This document shows, one piece after another, positions 46,164 to 54,990 of a stretch of DNA of 64,000 nt (its first letter is position 1; every line of letters begins with the position of its first letter). The notes beneath the pieces were generated by a model. It did not search any database and was not told the DNA's origin. It saw only the letters and a list, made by a program, of their open reading frames with translations. Source of the stretch: Terrisporobacter glycolicus ATCC 14880 = DSM 1288 (lineage in GTDB: Bacteria; Bacillota; Clostridia; Peptostreptococcales; Peptostreptococcaceae); assembly GCF_036812735.1 (NCBI RefSeq), contig NZ_CP117523.1, positions 620,001-684,000 on the forward strand, given 5' to 3'. Made by a program: the position numbers and the translations under genes.

Positions 46164-46808
46164 ATGAATAATAAATTTGTTTTATCATATAGTGGTGGAA
46201 AAGATTGTATGTTAGCTTTATATAGAAAAATACAAGAAGGGTGTATTCCAGTAGCCCTTCTAACTACTGTGAAAAAATCTGATTGTGAAACTTGGACTCA
46301 TGGTTTAAGCTATGATTTACTTGAACAAGTTAGCAAAAGCTTAGAAATACCTGTTATTTATGCAGAATGCGATGTTTCAGAATACGAAATTAAGTTTGAA
46401 GAAAAACTTAAGGTGGCAAAGGAAATGGGTGCAACTTCAGTAGTATATGGAGATATTGATATTGAACTACATAAACAGTGGGGAATAGATAGGGCAATCA
46501 ATACAGGTTTAAACTATGAATTTCCTTTATGGAAAGAAAATAGAGAAAAACTTGTTCATGAAGCTATAGATAATGGATTCAAAGCTATAATTAAGAAAGT
46601 AAACTTAGATTATATGAATGAAGATTTCTTGGGAAAAACGCTAACAAAAGAATTGGTGGAAAAGATTAAATCTACTGGTTCTGATCCTTGTGGAGAAAAT
46701 GGCGAGTATCATACATTTGTAGTAGATGGACCAATATTTAATTATAGAATAGAAGTTAAACAAGATGATTTTAAATCACAAAATAGTTATAGATTTTCAA
46801 TAAAGTAG
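46164..46808 (+). CDS. DUF71/Dph6-related PP-loop ATP pyrophosphatase
   Basis: 214 residues; PP-loop FVLSYSGGKDCMLALYRK at the N terminus, WTHGLSYDLLEQ, VYGDIDIELHKQW and DPCGENGEYHTFVVDGP (the family's C-terminal signature). Eukaryotic and archaeal members are diphthine-ammonia ligases, but bacteria have no diphthamide. Comparative genomics has tied a bacterial DUF71 clade to B12 metabolism, and here it is the last gene of the cbi operon, so an amidation or salvage role is plausible. ATG at 46164 after ttggagg. Confidence 0.88.
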   Translation: MNNKFVLSYSGGKDCMLALYRKIQEGCIPVALLTTVKKSDCETWTHGLSYDLLEQVSKSLEIPVIYAECDVSEYEIKFEEKLKVAKEMGATSVVYGDIDIELHKQWGIDRAINTGLNYEFPLWKENREKLVHEAIDNGFKAIIKKVNLDYMNEDFLGKTLTKELVEKIKSTGSDPCGENGEYHTFVVDGPIFNYRIEVKQDDFKSQNSYRFSIK

Positions 46809-46815
46809 AAATTAG

Positions 46816-46860
46816 AAATACCTTAAAGTTAGTTTACAAAACTTCTTTAAGGTATTTTTA
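46816..46860 (+). terminator. Terminator of the cbi operon
   Basis: A 13-bp perfect stem aaataccttaaag / ctttaaggtattt followed by T residues, directly after the DUF71 gene. Confidence 0.85.
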
Positions 46861-46922
46861 GTTATTAAAAATTATATTAAAATATAATTAGAACTACATA
46901 ATTATAGAATAGGGGGGATGTT

Positions 46923-47528
46923 ATGTATTATCCAATTAATTTAAAAATAGATGATATGAAAATTGTTGTTATAGGTGGTGGAAAGGTAGCATATAGAAAA
47001 TGCATAAACTTTCTTGCTTTTAACAAAAAATTAGTAGTAGTAAGTGAAGAATTTATAAAAGAGTTTGAAAATATAAAAGAGGAAATAGAAATTATAGAAG
47101 ATAGTTATAATGAAAAATATATAAAAGAAGCTTTTGTTGTAGTTGCTGCTACTAATAATAAAGATGTAAATCATCAAATAGGAACTTATTGTATAGAATA
47201 TGCAAAATTAGTAAATGTAGTTGATGATGTAGATTTATCTAATTTTACAGTGCCTTCTTTTGTGAAAAGAGGAGATTTATTACTAAGTGTCTCTACTGGT
47301 GGAAAAAGCCCTTCTTTATCAGCAAAGATAAGAAAAGAATTAGGAGAAGTTTACGATGAAAGTTATGAAGAGTATGTAAATTTACTGGGTGAAAATAGGC
47401 AGTTTATAATAAATAATACACAGGATGTTGTAATAAGAAGGAAACAATTGAAAGAACTTTTGGACTTAAGTATTGATGAACTTAAGCAAAGAAAATATAA
47501 AAATTTATTAAATGTAAAATTTGAATAA
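46923..47528 (+). CDS. Precorrin-2 dehydrogenase (siroheme synthase N-terminal domain)
   Basis: 201 residues corresponding to the CysG-N/Met8/SirC part: NAD site VVIGGGKVAYRKC (about 13-25), VAATNNKDVNHQIG, DVDLSNFTVPSFVKRGDLLLSVSTGGKSPSLS. Oxidises precorrin-2 to sirohydrochlorin, which CbiK then loads with cobalt; it also opens the way to siroheme. It has its own strong site (aggggggatg) and lies beyond the cbi operon terminator, so it may be transcribed apart from the B12-switched genes. Confidence 0.93.
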   Translation: MYYPINLKIDDMKIVVIGGGKVAYRKCINFLAFNKKLVVVSEEFIKEFENIKEEIEIIEDSYNEKYIKEAFVVVAATNNKDVNHQIGTYCIEYAKLVNVVDDVDLSNFTVPSFVKRGDLLLSVSTGGKSPSLSAKIRKELGEVYDESYEEYVNLLGENRQFIINNTQDVVIRRKQLKELLDLSIDELKQRKYKNLLNVKFE

Positions 47529-47610
47529 AAATAAAAAATGTAATTTTAAGATTCTAAATTTATGATAAAATTAAATCTAGCTAAAAATATATTAATAGCT
47601 GGGGGAAAAG

Positions 47611-49620
47611 ATGAAAACAATAGGAATAGTTACAGATGGAGTAACAAAACTAGAAATATTTTTAAATGAAAATATTAGATTAATATTTGGTGAAAAAGTA
47701 AAAATAAATAATTATCAGTTTAAAAATCTTGAAAAAAATCATTTAATAAATGACGATGTAATACTTGTTATGATTAATGATAGAGTTGTAAAAGTGAAAG
47801 AGTATGTAGATGATACTAGTAAAATTATAAAAATAAATAGAAGTATTAGACAAAAGGATATATATAAATTATTTGCATTACCAGAAGGTATGGATGTTTT
47901 AGTTGTAAATGATAATGAACATACTATAATAGAAACAATCTCAAGTTTATATGGTTTAGGAGTAAATCATCTTAACTTTGTTTTATACAATAAAAATATA
48001 GACCAAAGCAATATCAAAGTTGCAGTTACACCTGGAGAGTCAAACTTAGTTCCCAATTATATAGAAAATATAATTGATTTAGGTCATAGATACATAGATA
48101 GTTCGACATTTATTCAAATAATGACTAAATTAAAAATTGAAGATAAAGATGTTACAAAAAATTTAATTAAATATTGTGATGAAGTTATAAGTTTATACTC
48201 TGGAATTAATAACACATATAAGTATTTAACTATTATAAATGAAGAATTAAACTCTATAATAAATTTATCTCAAAATGGAATGATATTAATCTCAAATAAA
48301 AATGAGATAACTATATGTAATGAAAGCTTAAAAAATATATTAGATATGGATGAATATATAGTTGGTAAGAAAGTTACAGATATAGATAATGTAGAAATAA
48401 GAAAAATTTTTGAATTAAAAGAAGCTGAAGATGAAGTAGTTAAGTACAAGAATAAATATTTGAATATAAACAAATATAAAATAAATAGTTTTGGAAAAAA
48501 TACAGGTACTTATTTTTGTATTCAAGAAATTACTCATATTAAAAAACTAGAGCAAAATCTTAGTAAAAAATTAAGATATAGTGGACAGATAGCTAGATAT
48601 AATTTTGATGATATTAAAACACAATCTCCAATTTTAGAAAACACTATAAAGTTAGCGAAAAGGATTGCAAAATCTGATCATACTGTATTAATTACTGGAG
48701 AAAGTGGTACAGGAAAAGAATTAATGGCCCAATCTATACATAATGAATCTTTAAGAGCTAATCAGCCTTTTATTGCTGTAAATTGTGCAGCTATGCCAGA
48801 AAATTTAATGGAAAGTGAGTTGTTTGGATATGAAGAAGGTTCATTCACAGGTGCATTAAAAGGAGGTAAAAAAGGATTATTTGAGCAAGCTAATAATGGG
48901 ACAATATTCTTAGATGAAATAGGAGATATGCCAGTATATCTTCAAACAAAATTACTTCGTGTTATACAAGAACAACAGGTTATGCGCATTGGATCAAACA
49001 ACATCATAAATATTGATGTTAGGATAATAGCTGCAACCAATAGAGATTTATTAAAGATGGTTAAAGAAGAAAAGTTTAGATCTGATTTGTATTATAGGAT
49101 AAATGTTCTACCTATTAATATACCGGCCTTAAAAGATAGAAAAGAAGATATACTTATGCTATTACAATCATTTATATCAAATAAACGCGAATTAAGTGAT
49201 GAAGTAAAAAATATCTTAAATAAATATAATTGGCCAGGTAATATTAGAGAGCTGAGAAATGTAGCACTGTATATAGATACAATGGTTGAAAATAATAAAG
49301 TGATAATAGAAAATTTACCTTATTATCTTTTAAATTATGATTTAGATGAAGATATTAAAAATATACAAATGAAATTTGAATTAAATAAAATAAGAGAAGT
49401 AATTAATATAATTAGAAATTTTAATTTGGAAAATAAATCAGCTGGAAGAAATAGCATAATGAATAGATTAATGGAGAAAGAAGTTGTTATTAGTGAAGGT
49501 GAAGTTAGAAATATACTTACTTCATTAAAGGAACTTGATATTATAGAAAGTGAAGTTGGAAGAAAAGGTAGTGAACTAACTAATAAAGGAATAAGATTAC
49601 TAAATAAAATAGGTAGATAA
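47611..49620 (+). CDS. Sigma-54-dependent transcriptional activator (PAS + AAA+ + winged helix)
   Basis: 669 residues. Residues 1 to about 200 form a domain I do not recognise; about 210-310 look like a PAS domain ([18 protein letters not shown]...); 335-560 are the AAA+ core with Walker A GESGTGKE (about 363), the sigma-54 contact loop as GSFTGA (about 410), Walker [11 protein letters not shown] and IAATNRDL. Instead of the usual Fis-type helix-turn-helix, the last ~100 residues resemble a winged helix ([20 protein letters not shown]). A perfect -24/-12 promoter lies 196 bp downstream, before the amidotransferase-permease pair, its likely target. Confidence 0.93.
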   Translation: MKTIGIVTDGVTKLEIFLNENIRLIFGEKVKINNYQFKNLEKNHLINDDVILVMINDRVVKVKEYVDDTSKIIKINRSIRQKDIYKLFALPEGMDVLVVNDNEHTIIETISSLYGLGVNHLNFVLYNKNIDQSNIKVAVTPGESNLVPNYIENIIDLGHRYIDSSTFIQIMTKLKIEDKDVTKNLIKYCDEVISLYSGINNTYKYLTIINEELNSIINLSQNGMILISNKNEITICNESLKNILDMDEYIVGKKVTDIDNVEIRKIFELKEAEDEVVKYKNKYLNINKYKINSFGKNTGTYFCIQEITHIKKLEQNLSKKLRYSGQIARYNFDDIKTQSPILENTIKLAKRIAKSDHTVLITGESGTGKELMAQSIHNESLRANQPFIAVNCAAMPENLMESELFGYEEGSFTGALKGGKKGLFEQANNGTIFLDEIGDMPVYLQTKLLRVIQEQQVMRIGSNNIINIDVRIIAATNRDLLKMVKEEKFRSDLYYRINVLPINIPALKDRKEDILMLLQSFISNKRELSDEVKNILNKYNWPGNIRELRNVALYIDTMVENNKVIIENLPYYLLNYDLDEDIKNIQMKFELNKIREVINIIRNFNLENKSAGRNSIMNRLMEKEVVISEGEVRNILTSLKELDIIESEVGRKGSELTNKGIRLLNKIGR

Positions 49621-49656
49621 ACAGGTTATTTTTAAACCTATTTATCTACCTATTTT
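49606..49656 (+). terminator. Terminator overlapping the end of the sigma-54 activator gene
   Basis: Long stem aggtagataaacaggtt (49611-49627) / aacctatttatctacct (49635-49651), one mismatch, extended by aaaat/atttt; the stop codon lies in the 5' arm. Confidence 0.75.
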
Positions 49657-49716
49657 ATTATTTAAGTACAAAATTTAAATAAAAGTAAATGCAAAATCAT
49701 ATGTAATTATAAAAAA

Positions 49717-49732
49717 AAGAAAAATTTTTCTT
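49717..49732. promoter_or_regulatory. Palindrome, possible activator site upstream of the sigma-54 promoter
   Basis: Perfect 16-bp palindrome aagaaaaatttttctt about 85 bp before the -24 element, a usual distance for an enhancer-binding protein site. Low complexity makes this weak. Confidence 0.3.
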
Positions 49733-49815
49733 AAAATTGTTAAGAATTAAACTATTTTAATGTGAAACTACTAAATATAAAATGAAATTTAAAAAATATA
49801 ATAATTTGGAAAAGT

Positions 49816-49831
49816 TGGCACATAAATTGCT
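49816..49831 (+). promoter_or_regulatory. Sigma-54 (-24/-12) promoter
   Basis: tggcacataaattgct matches the sigma-54 consensus TGGCAC-N5-TTGCW at every fixed position. It lies 54 bp before the hydrolase start codon, downstream of a sigma-54 activator gene. Confidence 0.88.
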
Positions 49832-49884
49832 AATATATTTAGATGAGAAAAGTTTTATAACATCAAAGAAATGGAGCGATTTAT

Positions 49885-50616
49885 ATGAAGAAGAAACCAA
49901 TTATAGGTATATCAGGTAGCATGATAGTGGATGAAGGAGGAATGTTTCCTGGTTATGAAAGAGCTTATGTAAATAATGATTATGTTCAAAGTGTGGCAAG
50001 TTGTGATGCAATACCTTATATAGTGCCAATGATAAATGATGAAGATATTATAAGATGCCAAGTATCAAATTTAGATGCTTTAATATTATCAGGTGGACAT
50101 GATGTGAATCCATTACAATATGGAGAAGAGCCGCATAGTAAACTAGGTGGTATTTTACCTAAAAGAGATGAATTTGATATAAAATTATTAAAAATTGCTT
50201 TAGAAATGAATAAGCCTATTTTAGGAATTTGTAGAGGAGAGCAAATAATAAATGTTGCAGAAGGAGGAAGCTTATATCAAGATTTATCCTTAATTGAAGG
50301 ATGTTACATAAAACATAACCAACAGCATTTATCAAATGTAGCTACACATACAGTAGAAATAAAAGAAGGAACAAGATTACATAAAATATTGGGTGAAAAT
50401 ACTGTACTAACAAATAGTTTTCATCACTTAGCAGTAAATAAAGTAGCTCCAGGATATATTGTTAGTGCTAATGCCAAAGATGGAGTAGTAGAAGCAATAG
50501 AAAAAGAAGGAGAACAATTTGTAGTAGGTATTCAATGGCATCCAGAAATGATGGCTAAAGAAAATACAGTAATGAAAAAAATATTTACAGCTTTAGTGGA
50601 AGAAGCTTGTAAATAA
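49885..50616 (+). CDS. Gamma-glutamyl-gamma-aminobutyrate hydrolase-like class I amidotransferase
   Basis: 243 residues of the peptidase C26/PuuD family: PIIGISGSMIVDEGG at the start, ALILSGGHDVNPLQYGE, nucleophile Cys in ILGICRGEQIINVA, and catalytic His/Glu in IQWHPEMM. The family hydrolyses gamma-glutamyl amides such as gamma-glutamyl-GABA. First gene behind the sigma-54 promoter; the next gene is an amino-acid permease, so import and hydrolysis of a gamma-glutamyl or related compound as nitrogen or carbon source is likely (inference). Confidence 0.92.
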   Translation: MKKKPIIGISGSMIVDEGGMFPGYERAYVNNDYVQSVASCDAIPYIVPMINDEDIIRCQVSNLDALILSGGHDVNPLQYGEEPHSKLGGILPKRDEFDIKLLKIALEMNKPILGICRGEQIINVAEGGSLYQDLSLIEGCYIKHNQQHLSNVATHTVEIKEGTRLHKILGENTVLTNSFHHLAVNKVAPGYIVSANAKDGVVEAIEKEGEQFVVGIQWHPEMMAKENTVMKKIFTALVEEACK

Positions 50617-50698
50617 AATAATACTTTTATTAATACAGTTTACGGAAGTAACAAAAAAACTCTAAAACAAGATAATTATTTAATTAGGAGGATTAACC

Positions 50699-52027
50699 AT
50701 GAGTAAAAATACGGTTAAAAAAATGGGATTTGGAAGTATTGTACTGTTAGGGATTAATGCCATAATAGGAACAGGAATATTTGGACTACCAGGAGAAGCT
50801 TATTCTAAAGTGGGACCATCAAGTATACTAGTACTAGGTTTTTGTATGCTTTTAGCAATATCCATCGCACTATGTTTTGCAGAAGCTGGAAGTTGGTTTG
50901 AAGAAAATGGAGGACCTTACCTTTATGCAAAAGAAGCATTTGGTGATTTTGTAGGTTTTCAAGTTGGAGTAATGAAATGGGCAGTAAGTATGATAGCTTG
51001 GGCAACAATGGCAAATTTCTTTGCAGTTGTTCTATCATCAATTTGGCCACAAGCAGCAGATCCATTTATTAAAAATGTAATTATAGGTATTTTATTAGTT
51101 GGTTTAGGTTGTGTAAGTTTAAGAGGTGTTGATTCATCAAAAATATTAAACAATATAATGACAATTGGAAAGCTTGTTCCATTAGTATTTTTTATTGCGG
51201 TAGGTATATTCTTTATAAAAGGTGGTAATTTCCAACCTTTTGTAATAATACCAGAAGGACAAACTACATCTTCAGCATTTGTTGCTGTTGCAATTTCTTT
51301 ATTTTATGCATTTACAGGATTTGAATCATTGGCTGTAGCTGCTAATGATATGGAAAATCCAAGAAAAAATGTACCTAAAGCTTTAACAGTAGTTATGCTT
51401 ATAGTGTCTTTAGTATATGTTTTAGTTTTAGCAGTAAGTATAGGTATTTTAGGAAATGATTTAAGCGGAGCGGCGAATCCAGTTGCAGATGCAGCCAAAG
51501 TAATGATGGGAAGTACTGGTGGATATATAATAACAATAGGAACTATAATATCTGTTGGTGGTATAAATATAGCATCTTCTATATTTACACCAAGATCAGG
51601 AGCGGCTTTAGCTGAGCAAGGTCTAATGCCAGCATTTTTAGGAAGAACTAACTCTAAAGGAGTTCCTTATGTGTCAGTTATAATATCAGTGATAGGTACA
51701 CTTTTAATAGCTTGGTCAGGTTCATTTACAACACTATCTCAAATAAGTGTTGTATCTAGATTTATACAATATATACCAACGTGTTTAGCTGTGTTAATAT
51801 TAAGAAAGAAATTTGCAGATAAAGAAGTAAGCTTTAAAATACCAGGTGGAGCATTTATACCAGTATTTGCAACATTATTAAGTGTAATATTATTAGTAAA
51901 AGCAGGAATAGATGCACCTATGAAAATAGTATGGGGACTTGGTGGTATGATTTTAGTAGTGCCATTATACTTCTATATGACAAAAGTATATAACAAAAAA
52001 CATAAAGATAATAAGCTTAGTGCTTAA
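50699..52027 (+). CDS. APC-superfamily amino acid permease
   Basis: 442 residues, about 12 membrane helices. N-terminal GFGSIVLLGINAIIGTGIFGLPG is the classic APC helix-1 motif; ALCFAEAGSWFEENGGPYLYAKEAFG and FYAFTGFESLAVAANDMENPRKNVPKAL (residue pieces around 60-85 and 200-230) are conserved. Substrate not readable. In one operon with the amidotransferase, 82 bp apart, sigma-54 controlled. Confidence 0.92.
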   Translation: MSKNTVKKMGFGSIVLLGINAIIGTGIFGLPGEAYSKVGPSSILVLGFCMLLAISIALCFAEAGSWFEENGGPYLYAKEAFGDFVGFQVGVMKWAVSMIAWATMANFFAVVLSSIWPQAADPFIKNVIIGILLVGLGCVSLRGVDSSKILNNIMTIGKLVPLVFFIAVGIFFIKGGNFQPFVIIPEGQTTSSAFVAVAISLFYAFTGFESLAVAANDMENPRKNVPKALTVVMLIVSLVYVLVLAVSIGILGNDLSGAANPVADAAKVMMGSTGGYIITIGTIISVGGINIASSIFTPRSGAALAEQGLMPAFLGRTNSKGVPYVSVIISVIGTLLIAWSGSFTTLSQISVVSRFIQYIPTCLAVLILRKKFADKEVSFKIPGGAFIPVFATLLSVILLVKAGIDAPMKIVWGLGGMILVVPLYFYMTKVYNKKHKDNKLSA

Positions 52028-52043
52028 ATTATATTTACATATT

Positions 52044-52080
52044 AAATGTATAAGCAATTTACTTTGTTTATACATTTTTA
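52044..52080 (+). terminator. Terminator after the permease
   Basis: Stem aaatgtataa / ttatacattt with a 14-nt loop and trailing T. Confidence 0.7.
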
Positions 52081-52185
52081 TTATATAAATTGAAATTATT
52101 AATTTAATAAAAATTAAAATGGGTATAAATAATACAGTAAAACTTAAAACTAATTATAGTAATAATTTTTGTAGGAGGTATTATG

Positions 52186-52674
52186 ATGAAAGTAACATTT
52201 CAAGGAAACCCATTAACATTAAAAGGAACTCAAGTAAAGGTAGGAGATATGGCTCCTGATTTTACTGTTGTAGATAATGATTTAAATCCATTAAAGCTTA
52301 GTGATACAAAAGGAAAAAGAGTATTTTTAACAGTACCATCTTTAGATACTCCAGTTTGTGACATGGAAGTTAGAAAGTTTAACCAAGAAGCAACTAAACT
52401 AGATGAAAATGTAACAATTTATACAGTATCTATGGACTTACCATTTGCCCAAGGAAGATGGTGTGGTGGTGCTGGAATAGATAGAGTAAAAACAGTTTCG
52501 GATTACAAAGATAGAGAGTTTGGAAATAATTACGGAGTTTATATAAATGAACTTGGACTTTTATCTAGAGCAGTATTTGTTGTAGATGAAAATAACAAAG
52601 TTGTATATGTAGAATATCTAGAAGAGATTACAAATGAACCTAATTATGAAAAAGCTTTAGAAGCAATAAAATAA
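52186..52674 (+). CDS. tpx: Thiol peroxidase (atypical 2-Cys peroxiredoxin)
   Basis: Reduces peroxides using thioredoxin. 162 residues: peroxidatic Cys58 in PSLDTPVCDMEV and resolving Cys93 in GRWCGGAGI, the spacing of Tpx-type enzymes. N-terminal TFQGNPLTLKG is characteristic. ATG at 52186 is 7 bp from ggagg; ATG at 52183 is also possible. Monocistronic. Confidence 0.95.
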   Translation: MKVTFQGNPLTLKGTQVKVGDMAPDFTVVDNDLNPLKLSDTKGKRVFLTVPSLDTPVCDMEVRKFNQEATKLDENVTIYTVSMDLPFAQGRWCGGAGIDRVKTVSDYKDREFGNNYGVYINELGLLSRAVFVVDENNKVVYVEYLEEITNEPNYEKALEAIK

Positions 52675-52680
52675 TAGAAG

Positions 52681-52720
52681 AAAAAATCCAGAAAAGATAA
52701 TAATTTTTTCTGGATTTTAT
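52681..52720. terminator. Bidirectional terminator between tpx and the FUSC-like gene
   Basis: Stem aaaatccagaaaa / ttttctggatttt with A and T runs on the two sides; it covers the stop codon of the minus-strand gene. Confidence 0.85.
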
Positions 52721-53523
52721 TTTTGATCAATAGATTGATCTAGAAGTGATAAAATACTGTCTTTATGATATTTATATATAGGTTTATTTAAATTAGTATC
52801 AATGGAGGAAACTTTTTTTTCTATTAAGTATAACCCATGAACATGATGTACTAACTGTTCTGCAATGTCAAATTTATAATATAAAGTATTTATATCATGA
52901 GTTTCTTTAGAATAAGGAATTTCATCTAGTAATTGATTATAATATTCTTCTAATTCAAAGTGTTTATTGTTAAGTTTTATATATAATGAAGAAAAGTCTT
53001 TGTTCTTTACCATAGAATGAATAATATTTAGGCAGTCATTATAAGCAGCGTTGAAAGATGACCACAAGTATTTTATATATCTTTTGCGACTTACAGCATA
53101 ATTAACAACTAAAGCTATAATTACTCCTACTAAAGTATCTATAGTTCTCATAATAGAATAATTTAGTGGATGATTATTACTAATTCCTAGGCATATAGAA
53201 ATAAATGTTACAGATGCGATGGCAGATGAATCAGAAATTTTTAATATATTACAAATGTATATAATTAAAATTACTCCAAAAGTAGCTGAAATAATATTAC
53301 CTTTGAAAAAAAGCGCACATAAAAAACCAATTAGACCACCAAGTAAGGTGCCTAAAACTCTAGACCAGGAATCTTTAATAGAACCTTTAATAGTGTTTTT
53401 TATAGAAAATACACAAACAGATACTGTATAAACTGGTGTCTCAACTATGCCTAAATATCCAGCTAGAGTTGCAAAGAAAACGGCAATGCCAGTTTTTATA
53501 TTTCTCATTCCGATTTTTTTCAT
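52717..53523 (-). CDS. Aromatic acid exporter / FUSC-family membrane protein
   Basis: 268 residues: six hydrophobic segments in the first ~150 residues (GMRNIKTGIAVFFATLAGYLG, VLGTLLGGLIGFLCALFF, TIDTLVGVIIALVVNY) and a ~110-residue cytoplasmic helical tail. The DSWSRVLGTLLGG element is the conserved FUSC/ArAE box. Substrate unknown; Firmicutes relatives (YgaE/ArAE_1) are annotated as aromatic acid or fusaric acid exporters by homology only. Start ATG after aaagga. Confidence 0.85.
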   Translation of the reverse strand: MKKIGMRNIKTGIAVFFATLAGYLGIVETPVYTVSVCVFSIKNTIKGSIKDSWSRVLGTLLGGLIGFLCALFFKGNIISATFGVILIIYICNILKISDSSAIASVTFISICLGISNNHPLNYSIMRTIDTLVGVIIALVVNYAVSRKRYIKYLWSSFNAAYNDCLNIIHSMVKNKDFSSLYIKLNNKHFELEEYYNQLLDEIPYSKETHDINTLYYKFDIAEQLVHHVHGLYLIEKKVSSIDTNLNKPIYKYHKDSILSLLDQSIDQK

Positions 53524-53783
53524 AGAAGATCCTTTCTTTAATCTATTAGAGAATTATTTAATAGTATTATTTGTATTTTTATAATAATTTATATGAAATT
53601 ATAAAGAATAATATATGTAGGAAAATTATATTAATACGAATAATAGAATTGGAAACAAAAAAACTATTCACTTTTTACAAAAATGCAATATAATAGAAAA
53701 GTGTCGCTTTTTATGATTACAAAAACAGAAAATGTTTTATATATAAATATAACAAGATATTTGACAATATTGGAGGAAACAAC
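53524..53783 (+). other. Divergent intergenic region
   Basis: AT-rich 260 bp between the minus-strand FUSC-like gene and the plus-strand AAA-CYTH gene. No ORF, palindrome or structured RNA recognised beyond a ttgacaatat close to the AAA gene start. Confidence 0.3.
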
Positions 53784-54893
53784 GTGAAAGCTATAAAAAA
53801 AATTGTAATAACTGGAGGTCCTTGCTCTGGAAAAAGTACAATGCTTAATTTAATAGAGAATACTTTTAAAGAAAAAGGGTATAAGGTTTTAATAGTTTCA
53901 GAAACAGCAACAGAATTAATTAGAGGTGGTGTTTCACCACTTGGAGGTAAGGAGAACATGTTCATATTTCAGGACTACCTTTTAAACCTTCAATTTAAGA
54001 AAGAAGAAGTTTATGAAAAAGCAGCTAAAGAAATGGATTCTGAAAAGATAATAATACTTTATGATAGAGGATTATTAGACAACAAGGCTTATGTATCAAA
54101 GGAAGAATTTGAAGTAATATTAGACAAATTTGGAACAACTGAAAATGAATTAATAGATAGATATGATTTAGTATTACATTTAGTAACAACTGCTAATGGA
54201 GCAGAAGAACATTACACATTAGCTAATAATGCAGCGAGAAGTGAATCATTAGAAGATGCAAGACAAATAGATGAATTAACATTAAATGCATGGGTAGGAC
54301 ATCCTCGTCTAAGAATATTTGATAACTCTACAGATTTTGAAGGAAAAGTAGAAAGAGTATTAAAAGAAATATACAATGATTTAGATGAACATATGCCAAC
54401 GGGAACTATACGTAAATACTTAGTAGATGTTAAAAATATTGATATAAATAATATAATAAATACTTCAGAAAAGATGGATATAGTTCAGCATTACTTAAAA
54501 TCTTCTAATCCAAATGTGGAAAGAAGGATTAGACAAATAGGAAATGGAGAGAATTACTCATATTACTATACTGAAAAAGAAAGAGTTAACAATTATAGAA
54601 CCTTTAGAAAAGAAAAGAAAATAAGTGATAAACTATACTTAACATATTTATCTGAAATAGATAACCAATTATTTACAATAATAAAGACTCGTCACTGTTT
54701 TGTATATGAAAATCAATATTTCAAATTAGATGTATTTAACAATGATAAAAAGTATGGAATATTAGAAATAGAAGCTACAGATCAAAATGGAAAGATATTA
54801 CTTCCAGATTTTTTAAATATAAAGGCAGATGTAACAAAAGATTCAATGTATTCAAACTACGAAATATCAAAAAGAAATTATGTATGTAAATAG
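53784..54893 (+). CDS. AAA_28 ATPase fused to a CYTH-like domain (Ttd14-like architecture)
   Basis: 369 residues. Residues 1-190 form a P-loop NTPase (ITGGPCSGKST at about 9-19, IILYDRGLLDNKAY, NNAARSESLEDARQID, HPRLRIFDNST). Residues about 205-365 look like a CYTH/triphosphate-tunnel domain (RIRQIGNGENYSYYYTEKE, then ILEIEATD...ILLPDFL). The same order occurs in eukaryotic Ttd14-type proteins that bind GTP and phosphoinositides; bacterial function unknown. GTG start at 53784 after tggagg. Confidence 0.88.
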   Translation: MKAIKKIVITGGPCSGKSTMLNLIENTFKEKGYKVLIVSETATELIRGGVSPLGGKENMFIFQDYLLNLQFKKEEVYEKAAKEMDSEKIIILYDRGLLDNKAYVSKEEFEVILDKFGTTENELIDRYDLVLHLVTTANGAEEHYTLANNAARSESLEDARQIDELTLNAWVGHPRLRIFDNSTDFEGKVERVLKEIYNDLDEHMPTGTIRKYLVDVKNIDINNIINTSEKMDIVQHYLKSSNPNVERRIRQIGNGENYSYYYTEKERVNNYRTFRKEKKISDKLYLTYLSEIDNQLFTIIKTRHCFVYENQYFKLDVFNNDKKYGILEIEATDQNGKILLPDFLNIKADVTKDSMYSNYEISKRNYVCK

Positions 54894-54895
54894 AT

Positions 54896-54937
54896 AAATA
54901 AAGCACCCCCATAACCTTATGAGAGTGCTTTATTTAT
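54896..54937 (+). terminator. Terminator after the AAA-CYTH gene
   Basis: Perfect 11-bp stem aaataaagcac / gtgctttattt with an 18-nt loop, then T-rich. Confidence 0.8.
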
Positions 54938-54990
54938 TTGATTAAAAATCTAATAAAAACAACCTAAAATATGTAAAAAGTGCTATTATT

